A stretch of DNA of 64,000 nt from Nocardioides sp. zg-1228 (GTDB lineage Bacteria; Actinomycetota; Actinomycetes; Propionibacteriales; Nocardioidaceae): NCBI RefSeq assembly GCF_017086465.1, contig NZ_CP070961.1, forward strand, positions 2,418,001-2,482,000, given 5' to 3'. Made by a program: the position numbers and the translations under genes. This document shows, in pieces, positions 1 to 8,204 of the stretch (position 1 is its first letter; each line of letters begins with the position of its first letter). A model generated the notes under the pieces. That model was not told the DNA's origin. It worked only from the letters and a program-made list of their open reading frames with translations, and ran no database searches.

Positions 1-2401
1 TGATGACGCCGTAGGCGGCCGAGTGCGACTTGTTGAAGGCGTAGTCGGAGAACGGGAGCAGGATCTCCCAGAGCTTGTCGATGGCGCTCTGGGGGAAGCT
101 GCGCTCGAGCATGCCGGCCTGGAAGCCGGCGTACTGCTTGTCGAGCTCCTCCTTCTTCTTCTTGCCCATCGCCCGGCGGAGGTTGTCGGCGGCGCCGAGG
201 GTGAAGCCGGCGAGCACCTGGGCGATCGCCATCACCTGCTCCTGGTAGACGATCAGGCCGTAGGTCTCCCCCAGGACCGGCTCGAGCGCCTCGGCGAGCG
301 CCGGGTGGATCGGCTCGATCGGCTCGCGGCCGTTCTTGCGGCGGGCGTACTTGTTGTGGGAGTCGGCGCCCATCGGGCCGGGGCGGTAGAGGGCGCTGAC
401 GGCGGTGATGTCGGCGAACTGGTCGGGCTGCATCGAGCGCAGCAGCGCGCGCATGCCGGAGCCGTCGAGCTGGAACACGCCGAGCGTGTCGCCGCGGCCC
501 ATCAGCTCGTAGGTGGGGCGGTCGTCGAAGGGCAGCTCCTCCAGGACGACGTCGAGGTCGCGGTTGACCTTGATGTTGGACAGCGCGTCCTCGAGGATCC
601 GCAGGTTGGACAGGCCGAGGAAGTCCATCTTGACCAGGCCGAGCGACTCGCACATCGGGTAGTCGAACTGCGTGATCACCGCCCCGTCCTGGGGACGGGC
701 CATGATGGGCACGATGTCGATGAGCGGCTCGCTCGACATGATCACGCCGGCCGCGTGCACACCCCAGTTGCGGATCTGGCCCTCGAGGCCCAGCGCCGTC
801 TCGTAGATGGTGCGGACGTCGGCGTCCTGCTCGTGCAGCGCGCGGAACTCGCCGCCGTCGTGGTAGCGCTTGTGCTGGGGGTTGAAGATCTCCTTGAGCG
901 GGACGCCCTTGCCCATCACGTCGGCGGGCAGCGCCTTGGTGATCCGGTCGGAGATCGCGAAGCCGTGGTCGAGCACGCGTGCGGCGTCCTTGATCGCCGC
1001 CTTCGCCTTGAGCCGGCCGAACGTCGCGATCTGCGCGACCCGCTCGGCGCCGTACTTCTGGCTGACGTAGTGGATGACCTCGCCGCGACGCGCGTCGTCG
1101 AAGTCGATGTCGAAGTCGGGCATCGAGGGGCGCTCGGGGTTGAGGAAGCGCTCGAAGAACAGCCCGTGCTCGAGCGGGCAGAGGTCGGTGATGCGCAGGG
1201 CGTAGGCGGCGATCGAGCCCGCACCCGAGCCGCGGCCGGGGCCGACCCGGATGCCGTTGTCCTTGGCCCAGTTGATGAAGTCGGCGACCACGAGGTAGTA
1301 GCCGCAGTAGCCCTTCTGGGAGATGATCGCGAGCTCCATCTCGACCCGGTCGCGGACCTCCTGGTCGAGGCGGTCGCCGGGGTAGCGCGCCTCGATGCCG
1401 CGCCAGACCTCCTTGCGGAACCACGAGTCCTCGGTCTCGCCCTCGGGCACGTCAGCGCGGGCCATGTAGCCGCCGGTCGACTCGGTGAACTCGACGTCGC
1501 AGCGCTCGGCGATCGCCAGCGTGTTGTCGCAGGCCTCCGGCATCCCGAAGCGGTCGGCCCACAGGGCGCGCATCTCGGCCGGCGACTTGATGTAGTAGCC
1601 GCCGCCGTCGAACTTGAGCCGGTTGGTGTCGGAGAGCCGCTTGCCCGACGCGACGCAGATCAGGGCGTCGTGGGCGGCGGCGTCCTCGGGGTTGTTGTAG
1701 TGGGAGTCGTTGGTGGCGATGGGTGCGATGCCCATCTCCCGGCCCAGGCGCAGCAGGTCGTCGCGGACCCGCTTCTCGATGTCGATGCCGTGGTCCATCA
1801 GCTCGAGGAAGACGTTGTCGCGCCCGAAGATGTCCTGCAGCTCGCCCGCCTCGCGGACGGCCTCGTCGTACTGGCCCAGGCGCAGCCGGGTCTGGATCGC
1901 GCCGCTGGGGCAGCCGGTGCTGACGATCAGCCCCTTGCTGTGCTCGGCGAGGATCTCCTTGTCCATGCGGGGCTTGTAGAAGTAGCCCTCGAGGCTCGAG
2001 CGCGACGACAGCCGGAAGAGGTTGTGCATGCCCTCGGTGCTCTCGGCCCACATGGTCATGTGGGTGTAGGCGCCGCCGCCGGCGACGTCGTTGCCGCCCT
2101 CCTCGGCCAGGTCGCCCTGCCCCCACCGCACGCGCCGGCGCTCACCGCGCTGGGTGCCGGGCGTGATGTAGGCCTCGATGCCGATGATGGGCTTCACGCC
2201 GTGCCGGCGCGCCTTGGAGTAGAAGTCGTAGGCGCCGTGCAGGTTGCCGTGGTCGGTCATCGCGATGGCCGGCATGCCCAGGTCGCTGGTGCGGGCGAAC
2301 AGGCCGTCGAGCAGGGACGCGCCGTCGAGCATGGAGTACTCGGTGTGCACGTGCAGGTGCACGAAGTTGCCCGTGGAGCTGTCTGTGGAGCCGGACGACA
2401 T
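1..2401 (-). CDS. dnaE1: DNA polymerase III subunit alpha (replicative), N-terminal part
   Basis: Replicative DNA polymerase catalytic subunit, cut by the left window edge; about 800 codons are visible. The ATG at 2401 opens a PHP domain beginning with the HLHVHTEYSMLDG motif (about residues 15-27). In actinobacterial DnaE1 this domain is known to provide the proofreading exonuclease. The palm follows, with the GPGRGSGAGS stretch and the catalytic aspartate cluster PDFDIDFDD, then fingers motifs such as ADNLRRAMGKK. The reading frame is open to the edge. No second polymerase or imuB neighbour is present, so this is the housekeeping copy rather than dnaE2. A GGAAG about 10 nt upstream may be the ribosome binding site. 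Confidence 0.97.
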   Translation of the reverse strand, partial: MSSGSTDSSTGNFVHLHVHTEYSMLDGASLLDGLFARTSDLGMPAIAMTDHGNLHGAYDFYSKARRHGVKPIIGIEAYITPGTQRGERRRVRWGQGDLAEEGGNDVAGGGAYTHMTMWAESTEGMHNLFRLSSRSSLEGYFYKPRMDKEILAEHSKGLIVSTGCPSGAIQTRLRLGQYDEAVREAGELQDIFGRDNVFLELMDHGIDIEKRVRDDLLRLGREMGIAPIATNDSHYNNPEDAAAHDALICVASGKRLSDTNRLKFDGGGYYIKSPAEMRALWADRFGMPEACDNTLAIAERCDVEFTESTGGYMARADVPEGETEDSWFRKEVWRGIEARYPGDRLDQEVRDRVEMELAIISQKGYCGYYLVVADFINWAKDNGIRVGPGRGSGAGSIAAYALRITDLCPLEHGLFFERFLNPERPSMPDFDIDFDDARRGEVIHYVSQKYGAERVAQIATFGRLKAKAAIKDAARVLDHGFAISDRITKALPADVMGKGVPLKEIFNPQHKRYHDGGEFRALHEQDADVRTIYETALGLEGQIRNWGVHAAGVIMSSEPLIDIVPIMARPQDGAVITQFDYPMCESLGLVKMDFLGLSNLRILEDALSNIKVNRDLDVVLEELPFDDRPTYELMGRGDTLGVFQLDGSGMRALLRSMQPDQFADITAVSALYRPGPMGADSHNKYARRKNGREPIEPIHPALAEALEPVLGETYGLIVYQEQVMAIAQVLAGFTLGAADNLRRAMGKKKKEELDKQYAGFQAGMLERSFPQSAIDKLWEILLPFSDYAFNKSHSAAYGVI

Positions 2402-2561
2402 GGGGGAGACTTCCGCACCTTTCTTCGGTCGCTGACGGTGTCACTGGCGGGGTCGGTGGCGACCGCCAGGCGGAGAGGGGGAAGGCAGTCAGCCTACGTC
2501 AGTCTGACCGGCCCCACCGACAGGACACTCGCCCCGTCGAGGAGGGTGGCGGGCGCCACGC

Positions 2562-3524
2562 TCACAGCCAGTGGATCGCGTGCCCGTGGCCGTGGCTGTG
2601 GGCCACCGGGGTGCCGTCCAGGGCGGTCACGAAGCGGCCCGGGGGGACGTCGGCGTCGCCCGTGACCGACGGCAGCACGTGGCGCCCCTCGTTGCTGATC
2701 CACCGGCAGCGCCCGCCCGCGACGAGGCCGGTCATCAGCTCGTGGAAGCGACGCCGGTCGGGCTCCTCGAGGTAGGCGATGACGGCCGAGTGGAACACCA
2801 CCGGGGTGCCGTGGGTCGCGGCCCGGTCGAGCAGCGCCGGAAGGTGGTCGAACAGGTCGCCGCGGCGCAGGTCCGGCGGGTCGAGGCGGGCGACCTCCAC
2901 GGCGGCGCGAAGACGCTCGCGGCGCTCGTCCTGCTCGGGCCAGACGAGGTTCTCCAGCCACCGCATCGCGTCGGCGTCGGCGACGTCGAGCGGGTTGAGG
3001 TCGACGCCCCCGCGCCAGGCGACCTCGGGGTGGCGGGCGGGCACCGGCAGCGGACCCGTGGCCGCGGCCGTCAGGACCGGGCCGCCGCTCCCCCGCAGCC
3101 CACCCACGGGCGGCCAGGCGTAGTCGTAGCGGTCGGGGTGCAGGCACAGCCCGGCGCTCGCCCCGACCTCGATCAGCGCCAGCGGACCGTCGAGGAGGCC
3201 GAGGACCGGGGTGAGGCTCGCGAGCCGGCCGACCTCGTTGGTCTGGGTCGCCCGGGACATGACGCTCGCCCGCACCTCGGGCTCCTGCTCGAGCAGCACC
3301 CGGCGCAGGGCGGCGTACGGCGCCGGGGCGGGAGCACCGTGCCACCGGGCGGCCGCGAACACGAGGTTGGCCTGCCGCTTGAGCGGCGGCAGGGTGCCGA
3401 GCCAGGCCAGCATCTCCTCGTCCGTGGACACCCCGAGCGCCCACTCCTCGAAGCACGGTGAGTCGCCCGCGGCGTAGGTCGCGAAGTCGCGGTACTCGCT
3501 CACCACGTCGTCATAGAGCAGCAC
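2562..3524 (-). CDS. DUF2332 family protein
   Basis: A 320-residue cytoplasmic protein of the DUF2332 family, function unknown. The sequence has a SAM-methyltransferase flavour: a glycine motif LIEVGASAGLCL (near residue 118) follows an acidic helical N-terminus, and later segments NPLDVAD and VVFHSAVIAYL resemble Rossmann strands. Activity is not established. The GTG at 3524 is the only convenient start; a CATCAT hexamer 6 nt upstream is a weak match to the -10 spacing seen for other genes here. It lies 160 bp upstream of dnaE1 on the same strand, and a divergent promoter for the ThuA gene occupies the other side. The C-terminus is histidine-rich (HSHGHGHAIHWL), which could bind metal. Confidence 0.85.
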   Translation of the reverse strand: MLLYDDVVSEYRDFATYAAGDSPCFEEWALGVSTDEEMLAWLGTLPPLKRQANLVFAAARWHGAPAPAPYAALRRVLLEQEPEVRASVMSRATQTNEVGRLASLTPVLGLLDGPLALIEVGASAGLCLHPDRYDYAWPPVGGLRGSGGPVLTAAATGPLPVPARHPEVAWRGGVDLNPLDVADADAMRWLENLVWPEQDERRERLRAAVEVARLDPPDLRRGDLFDHLPALLDRAATHGTPVVFHSAVIAYLEEPDRRRFHELMTGLVAGGRCRWISNEGRHVLPSVTGDADVPPGRFVTALDGTPVAHSHGHGHAIHWL

Positions 3525-3556
3525 GCGGCCATGATGCCGGACCCCCGAGGGGAGCG

Positions 3557-3585
3557 TTGACCGACGTGACGGACGTCACTACGGT
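3557..3585 (+). promoter_or_regulatory. Sigma-A-like promoter of the ThuA gene
   Basis: TTGACC at 3557-3562 and TACGGT at 3580-3585 are separated by exactly 17 bp. The spacer holds an inverted repeat GTGAC-GGAC-GTCAC (3566-3579), a possible second operator. Transcription would begin near 3592. Confidence 0.7.
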
Positions 3586-3597
3586 GCCCCTGTCCCC

Positions 3598-3620
3598 ATT
3601 TGTTGGGAACCCAAACAAAT
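3598..3620 (+). promoter_or_regulatory. Operator-like inverted repeat in the ThuA leader
   Basis: An AT-rich near-palindrome in GC-rich surroundings. The core TTGGG-AA-CCCAA is perfect and is flanked by ATTTG and ACAAAT arms, allowing one bulged A. It lies just downstream of the predicted transcription start and 21 nt before the ATG, a typical repressor position. The binding protein is unknown. Confidence 0.6.
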
Positions 3621-3641
3621 CCCCCCGCGCGAAGGACCACC

Positions 3642-4766
3642 ATGAGGAAACCGATCAGCCTGCTCGCCACCGGCCTGTGCGCCGGCGCCCTGCTCCTGAC
3701 AGGGACGACGCTCGCCCCGGCCGGAGCCGAGCCGAAGGCCGCCCCCGCCGCCGAGCCCTACAAGGTGCTCGTGGTCGGCAAGACCCTCGGCTTCCGCCAC
3801 TCCCACATCGACGAGACCACCAACGCGGTCATCGAGCTGGGCAAGGACAACGGCTTCACCGTCGACGTCTGGGACCCGCCGATCGGGCGCTCCCCCGGCC
3901 AGCCCGACCTGACGATGGCCACGACGCCGTTCACCAGCACCCAGGCGCTCTCCCAGTACGCCACGATCATGTTCGCCTCGCCCGTGGACGGCACCAACAA
4001 CCAGAACCCGGCCAGCCCTCGCACCCTCGACGACGCGGAGCTCGCGGCGTTCCAGGGCTACATCCGCCAGGGCGGCGGCTTCGTCGGCCTCCACGCGGCG
4101 ACCGACGAGATGCACGCCGTCCCGTGGTTCAGCCGCCTGACCGGCGGGTCGGCGCGGTTCCTCGCCCACCCCGCGCAGCAGCAGGCGACGATGGTCGTGG
4201 AGAGCCCCACCCACCCCTCCACCACGATGCTGCCCAAGCGGTGGTCGCGCTTCGACGAGTGGTACAACTTCACCGCCAACCCGCGTGAGGACGTGCACGT
4301 CCTGATCACCCTCGACGAGTCGACCTACAGCCCGGGTCGCGGGGCCATGGGCGCCGACCACCCGATCGCCTGGTGCCACAACTTCGAGGGTGGCCGCTCC
4401 TGGTACGAGGGTGCCGGTCACGTCGAGGCGTCCTACACCGACCCGCTGTTCCTGGCCCACCTGCTCGGTGGCATCGAGTGGACCGCCGGCGTCGTCGAGG
4501 GCGGCGGCAACTGCGTGACGTTCCCGGAGGTCGTGGCGATCACCGCCGACCTCGCCGACGACGGTGGCAACCGCAACGCGAAGCTCGGCCGCGACGTGGC
4601 CGAGTACCTCGCCGCCGCCGAGGCGGCTGCGGAGGAGGGCGACCATGCTCAGGCGGCGCACATCTTGAAGAAGGCGAAGGGAAAGGCCCACGGCCTGCAG
4701 GACGCGACCCTCGTCGCCAAGATCGGCGACCTCGTCGAGTGGCAGTCGGGACTCGTCGGCTACTGA
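3642..4766 (+). CDS. Secreted ThuA-like domain protein
   Basis: A 374-residue exported protein. The ATG at 3642 is preceded by GAAGGA at 5-nt spacing and opens a clear Sec signal peptide (MRKPIS, hydrophobic LLATGLCAGALLL, cleavage near PAGA-EP). The mature part begins KVLVVGKTLGFRHSHI and continues through GGGFVGLHAATDE, features of the ThuA (trehalose utilisation) glutamine-amidotransferase-like fold. HHH-type metal or sugar roles are reported for relatives, but no substrate can be assigned here. A 90-residue alpha-helical, lysine- and alanine-rich C-terminal tail follows. An upstream TTG (3600) would add 14 residues before the signal peptide and is rejected. It is monocistronic with its own promoter and a candidate operator, so it is probably inducible. 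Confidence 0.9.
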   Translation: MRKPISLLATGLCAGALLLTGTTLAPAGAEPKAAPAAEPYKVLVVGKTLGFRHSHIDETTNAVIELGKDNGFTVDVWDPPIGRSPGQPDLTMATTPFTSTQALSQYATIMFASPVDGTNNQNPASPRTLDDAELAAFQGYIRQGGGFVGLHAATDEMHAVPWFSRLTGGSARFLAHPAQQQATMVVESPTHPSTTMLPKRWSRFDEWYNFTANPREDVHVLITLDESTYSPGRGAMGADHPIAWCHNFEGGRSWYEGAGHVEASYTDPLFLAHLLGGIEWTAGVVEGGGNCVTFPEVVAITADLADDGGNRNAKLGRDVAEYLAAAEAAAEEGDHAQAAHILKKAKGKAHGLQDATLVAKIGDLVEWQSGLVGY

Positions 4767-4822
4767 CCCGACCGCACCACCCGTTCGCACCACCCGCCCG
4801 CACGCCGGGCAGCGACGCACGG

Positions 4823-4851
4823 CCGGCCACTCCCGACCCGGGGGTGGCCGG
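4823..4851. terminator. Bidirectional terminator hairpin
   Basis: CCGGCCAC (4823-4830) pairs with GTGGCCGG (4844-4851), with further C/G pairing inside. It sits between the convergent ThuA gene (ends 4766) and the GNAT gene (ends 4871). There is no U-tract, as is usual in high-GC actinobacteria. Confidence 0.6.
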
Positions 4852-4870
4852 TCGTCCTGCGTGCGGCGGC

Positions 4871-5572
4871 TCAGCGGGACGCGTCGAGCGCCTCGGCGAT
4901 GATCGTGTCGACGATGCGCCCCACCCGCTCGGGCCCGAGCGCCGGGACCACGGCTGCCACGCGGCGCACGATCTCCCCCTCTCGGTCGGGGTCGCGCTCC
5001 GTCGACGGCTTCACCACCTGCACGGCCCGGGTCAGCGCCGTGCGACGGGCGAGCACGTCGCCCAGGAGCAGGTCGGTCTCGTCGATCAGCCCGCGCAGGA
5101 AGACCAGCGGCTCCGACCCCGGCCAGGCGACCCGGATGTCGGGCGCACGCTCCTCGTTGGCCGAGCCGTCGGTGCGCTCGAGCTCCAGGCAGCCGTGGCG
5201 GGCGTAGAACGCCCGGGCCGGCGCGTTGGTCTCGAAGACCCACAGGCAGAACCCCTGGGGGCGCGTCGAGGCGACGAGCTCGAAGAGCGCACTCCCCACG
5301 CCGTGGCCCTGGTGGGCGGGGTGCACGTAGAGGTCGTCGAGCCAGGTCGCCGTCCAGCGCGCGTAGCCGGACGGCTCGCCGTCGCGCTCGGCCAGCCACA
5401 CCTCGTACGACGACAGGTCCCAGCCCGCGACCCACTGCCGGACCTCGTGGTCGGGGTGCGCGGGCGGCGGAAAGGCGTCCGCCGCGGCGCGACGGGAGGC
5501 GAGGTGCAGGTCGGCGACGACGGCGAGGTCGTCGGGGGTGACCGGACGCAGGGTGAGGTCAGCGCTCATCAC
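4871..5572 (-). CDS. GNAT acetyltransferase fused to AroQ-type chorismate mutase domain
   Basis: A 233-residue two-domain protein. Residues 1-150 are a GNAT N-acetyltransferase with the acetyl-CoA loop QGHGVG (88-93) and the [12 protein letters not shown] motif. Residues 155-233 match AroQ (E. coli-type) chorismate mutase: R160 in FLRGLID, R176/R177 in LARR, K188, and D194-x-D-R-E198 align with E. coli R11, R28, K39 and D48-x-D-R-E52. The equivalent of Gln88 is not obvious (Ser/Arg instead). The start is GTG 5572 or ATG 5569; both lie inside the last codons of the upstream pseudouridine synthase gene (about 11-14 nt overlap), so translation is probably coupled. The acetyl acceptor is unknown. 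The fusion suggests a role tied to chorismate or prephenate, but this is inference. Confidence 0.85.
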   Translation of the reverse strand: MMSADLTLRPVTPDDLAVVADLHLASRRAAADAFPPPAHPDHEVRQWVAGWDLSSYEVWLAERDGEPSGYARWTATWLDDLYVHPAHQGHGVGSALFELVASTRPQGFCLWVFETNAPARAFYARHGCLELERTDGSANEERAPDIRVAWPGSEPLVFLRGLIDETDLLLGDVLARRTALTRAVQVVKPSTERDPDREGEIVRRVAAVVPALGPERVGRIVDTIIAEALDASR

Positions 5573-6497
5573 GGATGACCTCGAGCGCGTGGGCGAGGTC
5601 GTCGGGATAGGTGGACTCGTAGGTGACGTAGTCGCCGGTCTCGGGGTGCTCGAAGCCGAGCCGCATCGCGTGCAGCCACTGCCGCTCGAGACCCAGTCGC
5701 TTGGCGAGGGTCGGGTCGGCGCCGTAGGTCAGGTCGCCCACGCACGGGTGCTTGAGCGCGCTCATGTGCACCCGGATCTGGTGGGTGCGCCCGGTCTCCA
5801 GGTGCACCTCGAGCAGGCTGGCGAAGCGATGGGCCTCGAGCGTCTCGTAGTGGGTGACGCTGGCGCGGCCGTCGGCCATCACGGCGAACTTGTAGTCGTG
5901 GTGCGGGTGGCGCCCGATCGGGGCGTCGACCGTGCCGGAGAGCGGGTCGGGGTGTCCCTGCACGAGGGCGTGGTAGGTCTTGTCGACCGTGCGGCGACGG
6001 AACGCGTTCTTGAGCACGGAGTAGGCGCGCTCGGACTTGCAGATCACCATCACGCCGCTCGTGCCGACATCGAGGCGCTGCACGATGCCCTGGCGCTCGC
6101 TGGCGCCACTGGTGGAGATGCGGAACCCGGCGCCGGCGAGGTGGCCGACGACGGTGGGGCCCGACCAGCCGGGCGAGGGGTGCACGGCCACGCCGACCGG
6201 CTTGTCGATCACGACGATGGCGTCGTCGTCGTGGATGATCCGGATGCCCTCGACGACCTCCGGGACGACCTCGAGGGGGTCGGACTCCGCGGGGATGGTC
6301 ACGTCGAGCATCGCACCGGCGTCGACCCGGTCGCTCTTGCCCACGACGGAGCCGTCGACGTGCACGAGGCCCTGCGAGATCAGGTCGGCGGCCCGGGTGC
6401 GGGAGAACCCGAACATCCTGGCCATGGCGGCGTCGACGCGCTCGCCCGCCAGGCCGTCGGGGACGAAGACCGTGCGCTGGTCGGCGTGGGTCGTCAC
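5559..6497 (-). CDS. RluD/RluA-family rRNA pseudouridine synthase
   Basis: A 312-residue RNA pseudouridine synthase. An S4 RNA-binding domain at about residues 10-75 ([13 protein letters not shown]...[10 protein letters not shown]) precedes the catalytic domain with [11 protein letters not shown], whose Asp is the nucleophile, and the family motifs [10 protein letters not shown] and [12 protein letters not shown]. Likely target: uridines of 23S rRNA helix 69, by family analogy. The GTG at 6497 overlaps the lspA stop by 4 nt (GTGA); a longer upstream reading frame runs through lspA in another frame and is rejected. The lspA-rluD adjacency is conserved in actinobacteria. The GNAT-chorismate mutase gene follows with overlap. 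Confidence 0.95.
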   Translation of the reverse strand: MTTHADQRTVFVPDGLAGERVDAAMARMFGFSRTRAADLISQGLVHVDGSVVGKSDRVDAGAMLDVTIPAESDPLEVVPEVVEGIRIIHDDDAIVVIDKPVGVAVHPSPGWSGPTVVGHLAGAGFRISTSGASERQGIVQRLDVGTSGVMVICKSERAYSVLKNAFRRRTVDKTYHALVQGHPDPLSGTVDAPIGRHPHHDYKFAVMADGRASVTHYETLEAHRFASLLEVHLETGRTHQIRVHMSALKHPCVGDLTYGADPTLAKRLGLERQWLHAMRLGFEHPETGDYVTYESTYPDDLAHALEVIRDER

Positions 6498-7132
6498 GTC
6501 GCCCCGTGCCCCGGCTCGCGACCGGGCTCCCGGCGGGCCTCGGCCTCGTCGGACCTGGCGTCGGACCCCGCGTCGGACCTGGCGTCGGACTCGCGGGTGC
6601 CGTCGAGGGCGATGCCGCGGAAGGTCTGCAGGATGATCAGGCCCGCCGCGACGTTGATGCAGACGTCGGCGATGTTGAACACCGGCCACTTGGGCAGCAT
6701 CAGGAAGTCGACGACGTGGCCGTGGAACGGCTCGGGGTCGCGAAGGATGCGGTCGGTCAGGTTGCCCGCGACGCCGCCCAGGAGGAACCCCAGTGCCAGC
6801 GCCCACCCGGTGGTCGCGATCCGGCGGCTGAGCCACAGCACCACGACGACGGCGGCGATCGCCAGGCAGGTGAACACGATGGTGAAGTCGGTGCCGGTGC
6901 TGAACGCCGCACCGGGGTTGAACGTCAGGTGGAGCGTGAGCCAGTCGCCCAGGACCGGGATGTCACCGTCGGCCAGTGCGCTGAGGGCCCACTCCTTGGT
7001 GCCGAGGTCGACGGCGTAGGCCGTGATCGCCACCGCCGCGAACAGCACGCGGGCATCGACGCGTCGACGACGGGCCGTGGCCTGATCGGCCGGGTCGCTG
7101 GAGTTCAGCGACGCTCCTCGCGCTGCTTGCAT
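6494..7132 (-). CDS. lspA: Lipoprotein signal peptidase (signal peptidase II)
   Basis: A 212-residue inner-membrane aspartyl protease that removes signal peptides from prolipoproteins. Four membrane segments are visible, with the conserved FNPGAAFS loop and both catalytic aspartates in GNLTDRI and FNIADVCIN. The C-terminal tail carries an [15 protein letters not shown] repeat (corresponding DNA around 6550-6600), unusual for the family. The start is uncertain: ATG 7132 overlaps the upstream dksA-like gene by 28 nt and lacks a clear Shine-Dalgarno. A CTG at 7112 preceded by GAGGAG would be an alternative. Likely substrates in the window are the phosphoesterase near 51.8 kb and the sortase near 61.7 kb, both with lipobox-like N-termini. 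Confidence 0.93.
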   Translation of the reverse strand: MQAARGASLNSSDPADQATARRRRVDARVLFAAVAITAYAVDLGTKEWALSALADGDIPVLGDWLTLHLTFNPGAAFSTGTDFTIVFTCLAIAAVVVVLWLSRRIATTGWALALGFLLGGVAGNLTDRILRDPEPFHGHVVDFLMLPKWPVFNIADVCINVAAGLIILQTFRGIALDGTRESDARSDAGSDARSDEAEARREPGREPGHGAT

Positions 7133-8040
7133 GACATGCACAGTGTGGCATGGGGCACCGCCATCAGCCGATTCTTGCCGACCGGGTTGCCGCAGGAGTC
7201 GCACACGCCGTAGCTGCCGTCGTCGATGTGCGCCAGGGCGCGCTCGATCTGCGCGAGCGTCTCGCGCTCCCGGGTGAGGACGGTGAGCTCGTGGTCGCGC
7301 TCGAAGCTGGTCGCCCCGACGTCGGCCTGGTCGTGCCCGGCCCCGTCGCCGGCATCGCGCATCAGCCCGGCCAGCTCCGCCTCCGATTCGCCCACGATGG
7401 CGGTCAGGCGGTCACGGTGCTCCTTGAGCTCCTTGACCACCTCGTTGAGCTCGGTCCTGGTCCAGGGGCTCTCGCCCTCGAGGACCACCAGGGTCGAGGG
7501 GGTCGCCTTGCGGACCTTCTTGGCCGGGGCGGCCTTCTGGGCGGGCGTCGGAGCGGCCTTCGTCACGGGTGCAGCCTTCGTCGTCGTCGTCGTGGTCGTG
7601 GGTGCGGGGGCGGCAGGTGCCGACCGCGTCGCGGCCGCCTTCTTGGCCGGGGCCTTCTTGGCCGGGGCCTTCCTGGCCGGGGCCTGCTTCGCCGGGCTCT
7701 TCGTCGCTGCGGGCTTCTTGGCCGGGGCCTTCTTCGCCGGGGCCTTCTTCGCTGCGGCCTTCTTCGCCGGGGCCTTCTTCGCCGTGGACTTCGTGGCGGG
7801 CGCCTTCTTCGCCGTGGACTTCGTGGCGGGCGGCTTCGTGACCGGCGCCGTGCCCGCCGGGGCCTTCGTGGCGGCGGGCTTCTCGCCCGGCGCCTTCTTG
7901 GCGACCGGCCCCCTGGCGGCGGCCTTCTTCGCTGCGGCTGCCGCCGGCTCCTGCGCGGCGGTCGTGCGCGTGCGGGAGATCACCCGCTTCGCTGCTGCGG
8001 CGGCCGTGCCGGCCAGGGACTTGCGCGTGCTGCCAGCCAT
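7105..8040 (-). CDS. DksA/TraR C4 zinc-finger protein with long histone H1-like N-terminal tail
   Basis: A 311-residue protein. Residues 1 to about 180 are a low-complexity Lys/Ala/Pro tail built of KKAPA, KSTAKKAPA and AATK repeats, resembling eukaryotic H1 or mycobacterial Hup/HBHA tails. Residues about 185-300 form a DksA/TraR-like helical hairpin and a C4 zinc finger (CDSCGNP...CMSCKQ). DksA proteins act on RNA polymerase; the basic tail suggests additional DNA or RNA binding (inference). The ATG at 8040 has a GGAGG 7 nt upstream. It is not the canonical short DksA, and the tail DNA repeats make length variation between strains likely. It lies between wag31 and lspA on the same strand, separated from wag31 by a strong terminator. 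Confidence 0.92.
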   Translation of the reverse strand: MAGSTRKSLAGTAAAAAKRVISRTRTTAAQEPAAAAAKKAAARGPVAKKAPGEKPAATKAPAGTAPVTKPPATKSTAKKAPATKSTAKKAPAKKAAAKKAPAKKAPAKKPAATKSPAKQAPARKAPAKKAPAKKAAATRSAPAAPAPTTTTTTTKAAPVTKAAPTPAQKAAPAKKVRKATPSTLVVLEGESPWTRTELNEVVKELKEHRDRLTAIVGESEAELAGLMRDAGDGAGHDQADVGATSFERDHELTVLTRERETLAQIERALAHIDDGSYGVCDSCGNPVGKNRLMAVPHATLCMSCKQREERR

Positions 8041-8136
8041 CCGAGGGCCTCCAGGCGTGCGTCAGGTGTGGCGGGAGCCACACGGTGCAGGGAGGCTATC
8101 CGGTGGGATCAAACCGACCAACTCCGTTTCGCCGAA

Positions 8137-8176
8137 ATGCGAGAACGACCACCCCTGGGGGCGGTCGTTCTCGCAT
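8137..8176 (-). terminator. Strong terminator hairpin downstream of wag31
   Basis: A perfect 14-bp stem (8137-8150 with 8163-8176) with a 12-nt loop, 29 nt after the wag31 stop. TTTC follows on the minus strand. It should end the wag31 transcript before the DksA-like gene. Confidence 0.8.
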
Positions 8177-8204
8177 GTGCTCGGGTCGTGCTGGTGCTCG
8201 GCGA

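Noticed and set aside
23..2665. 880-codon plus-strand open frame
   Set aside because: Leu/Val/Asp/Arg-rich antisense shadow of dnaE1, whose PHP and palm motifs are unmistakable on the minus strand.
7569..7900. KKAPA repeat DNA as a CRISPR-like or mobile repeat
   Set aside because: The repeats are in frame, imperfect and codon-based; they encode the protein's basic tail.
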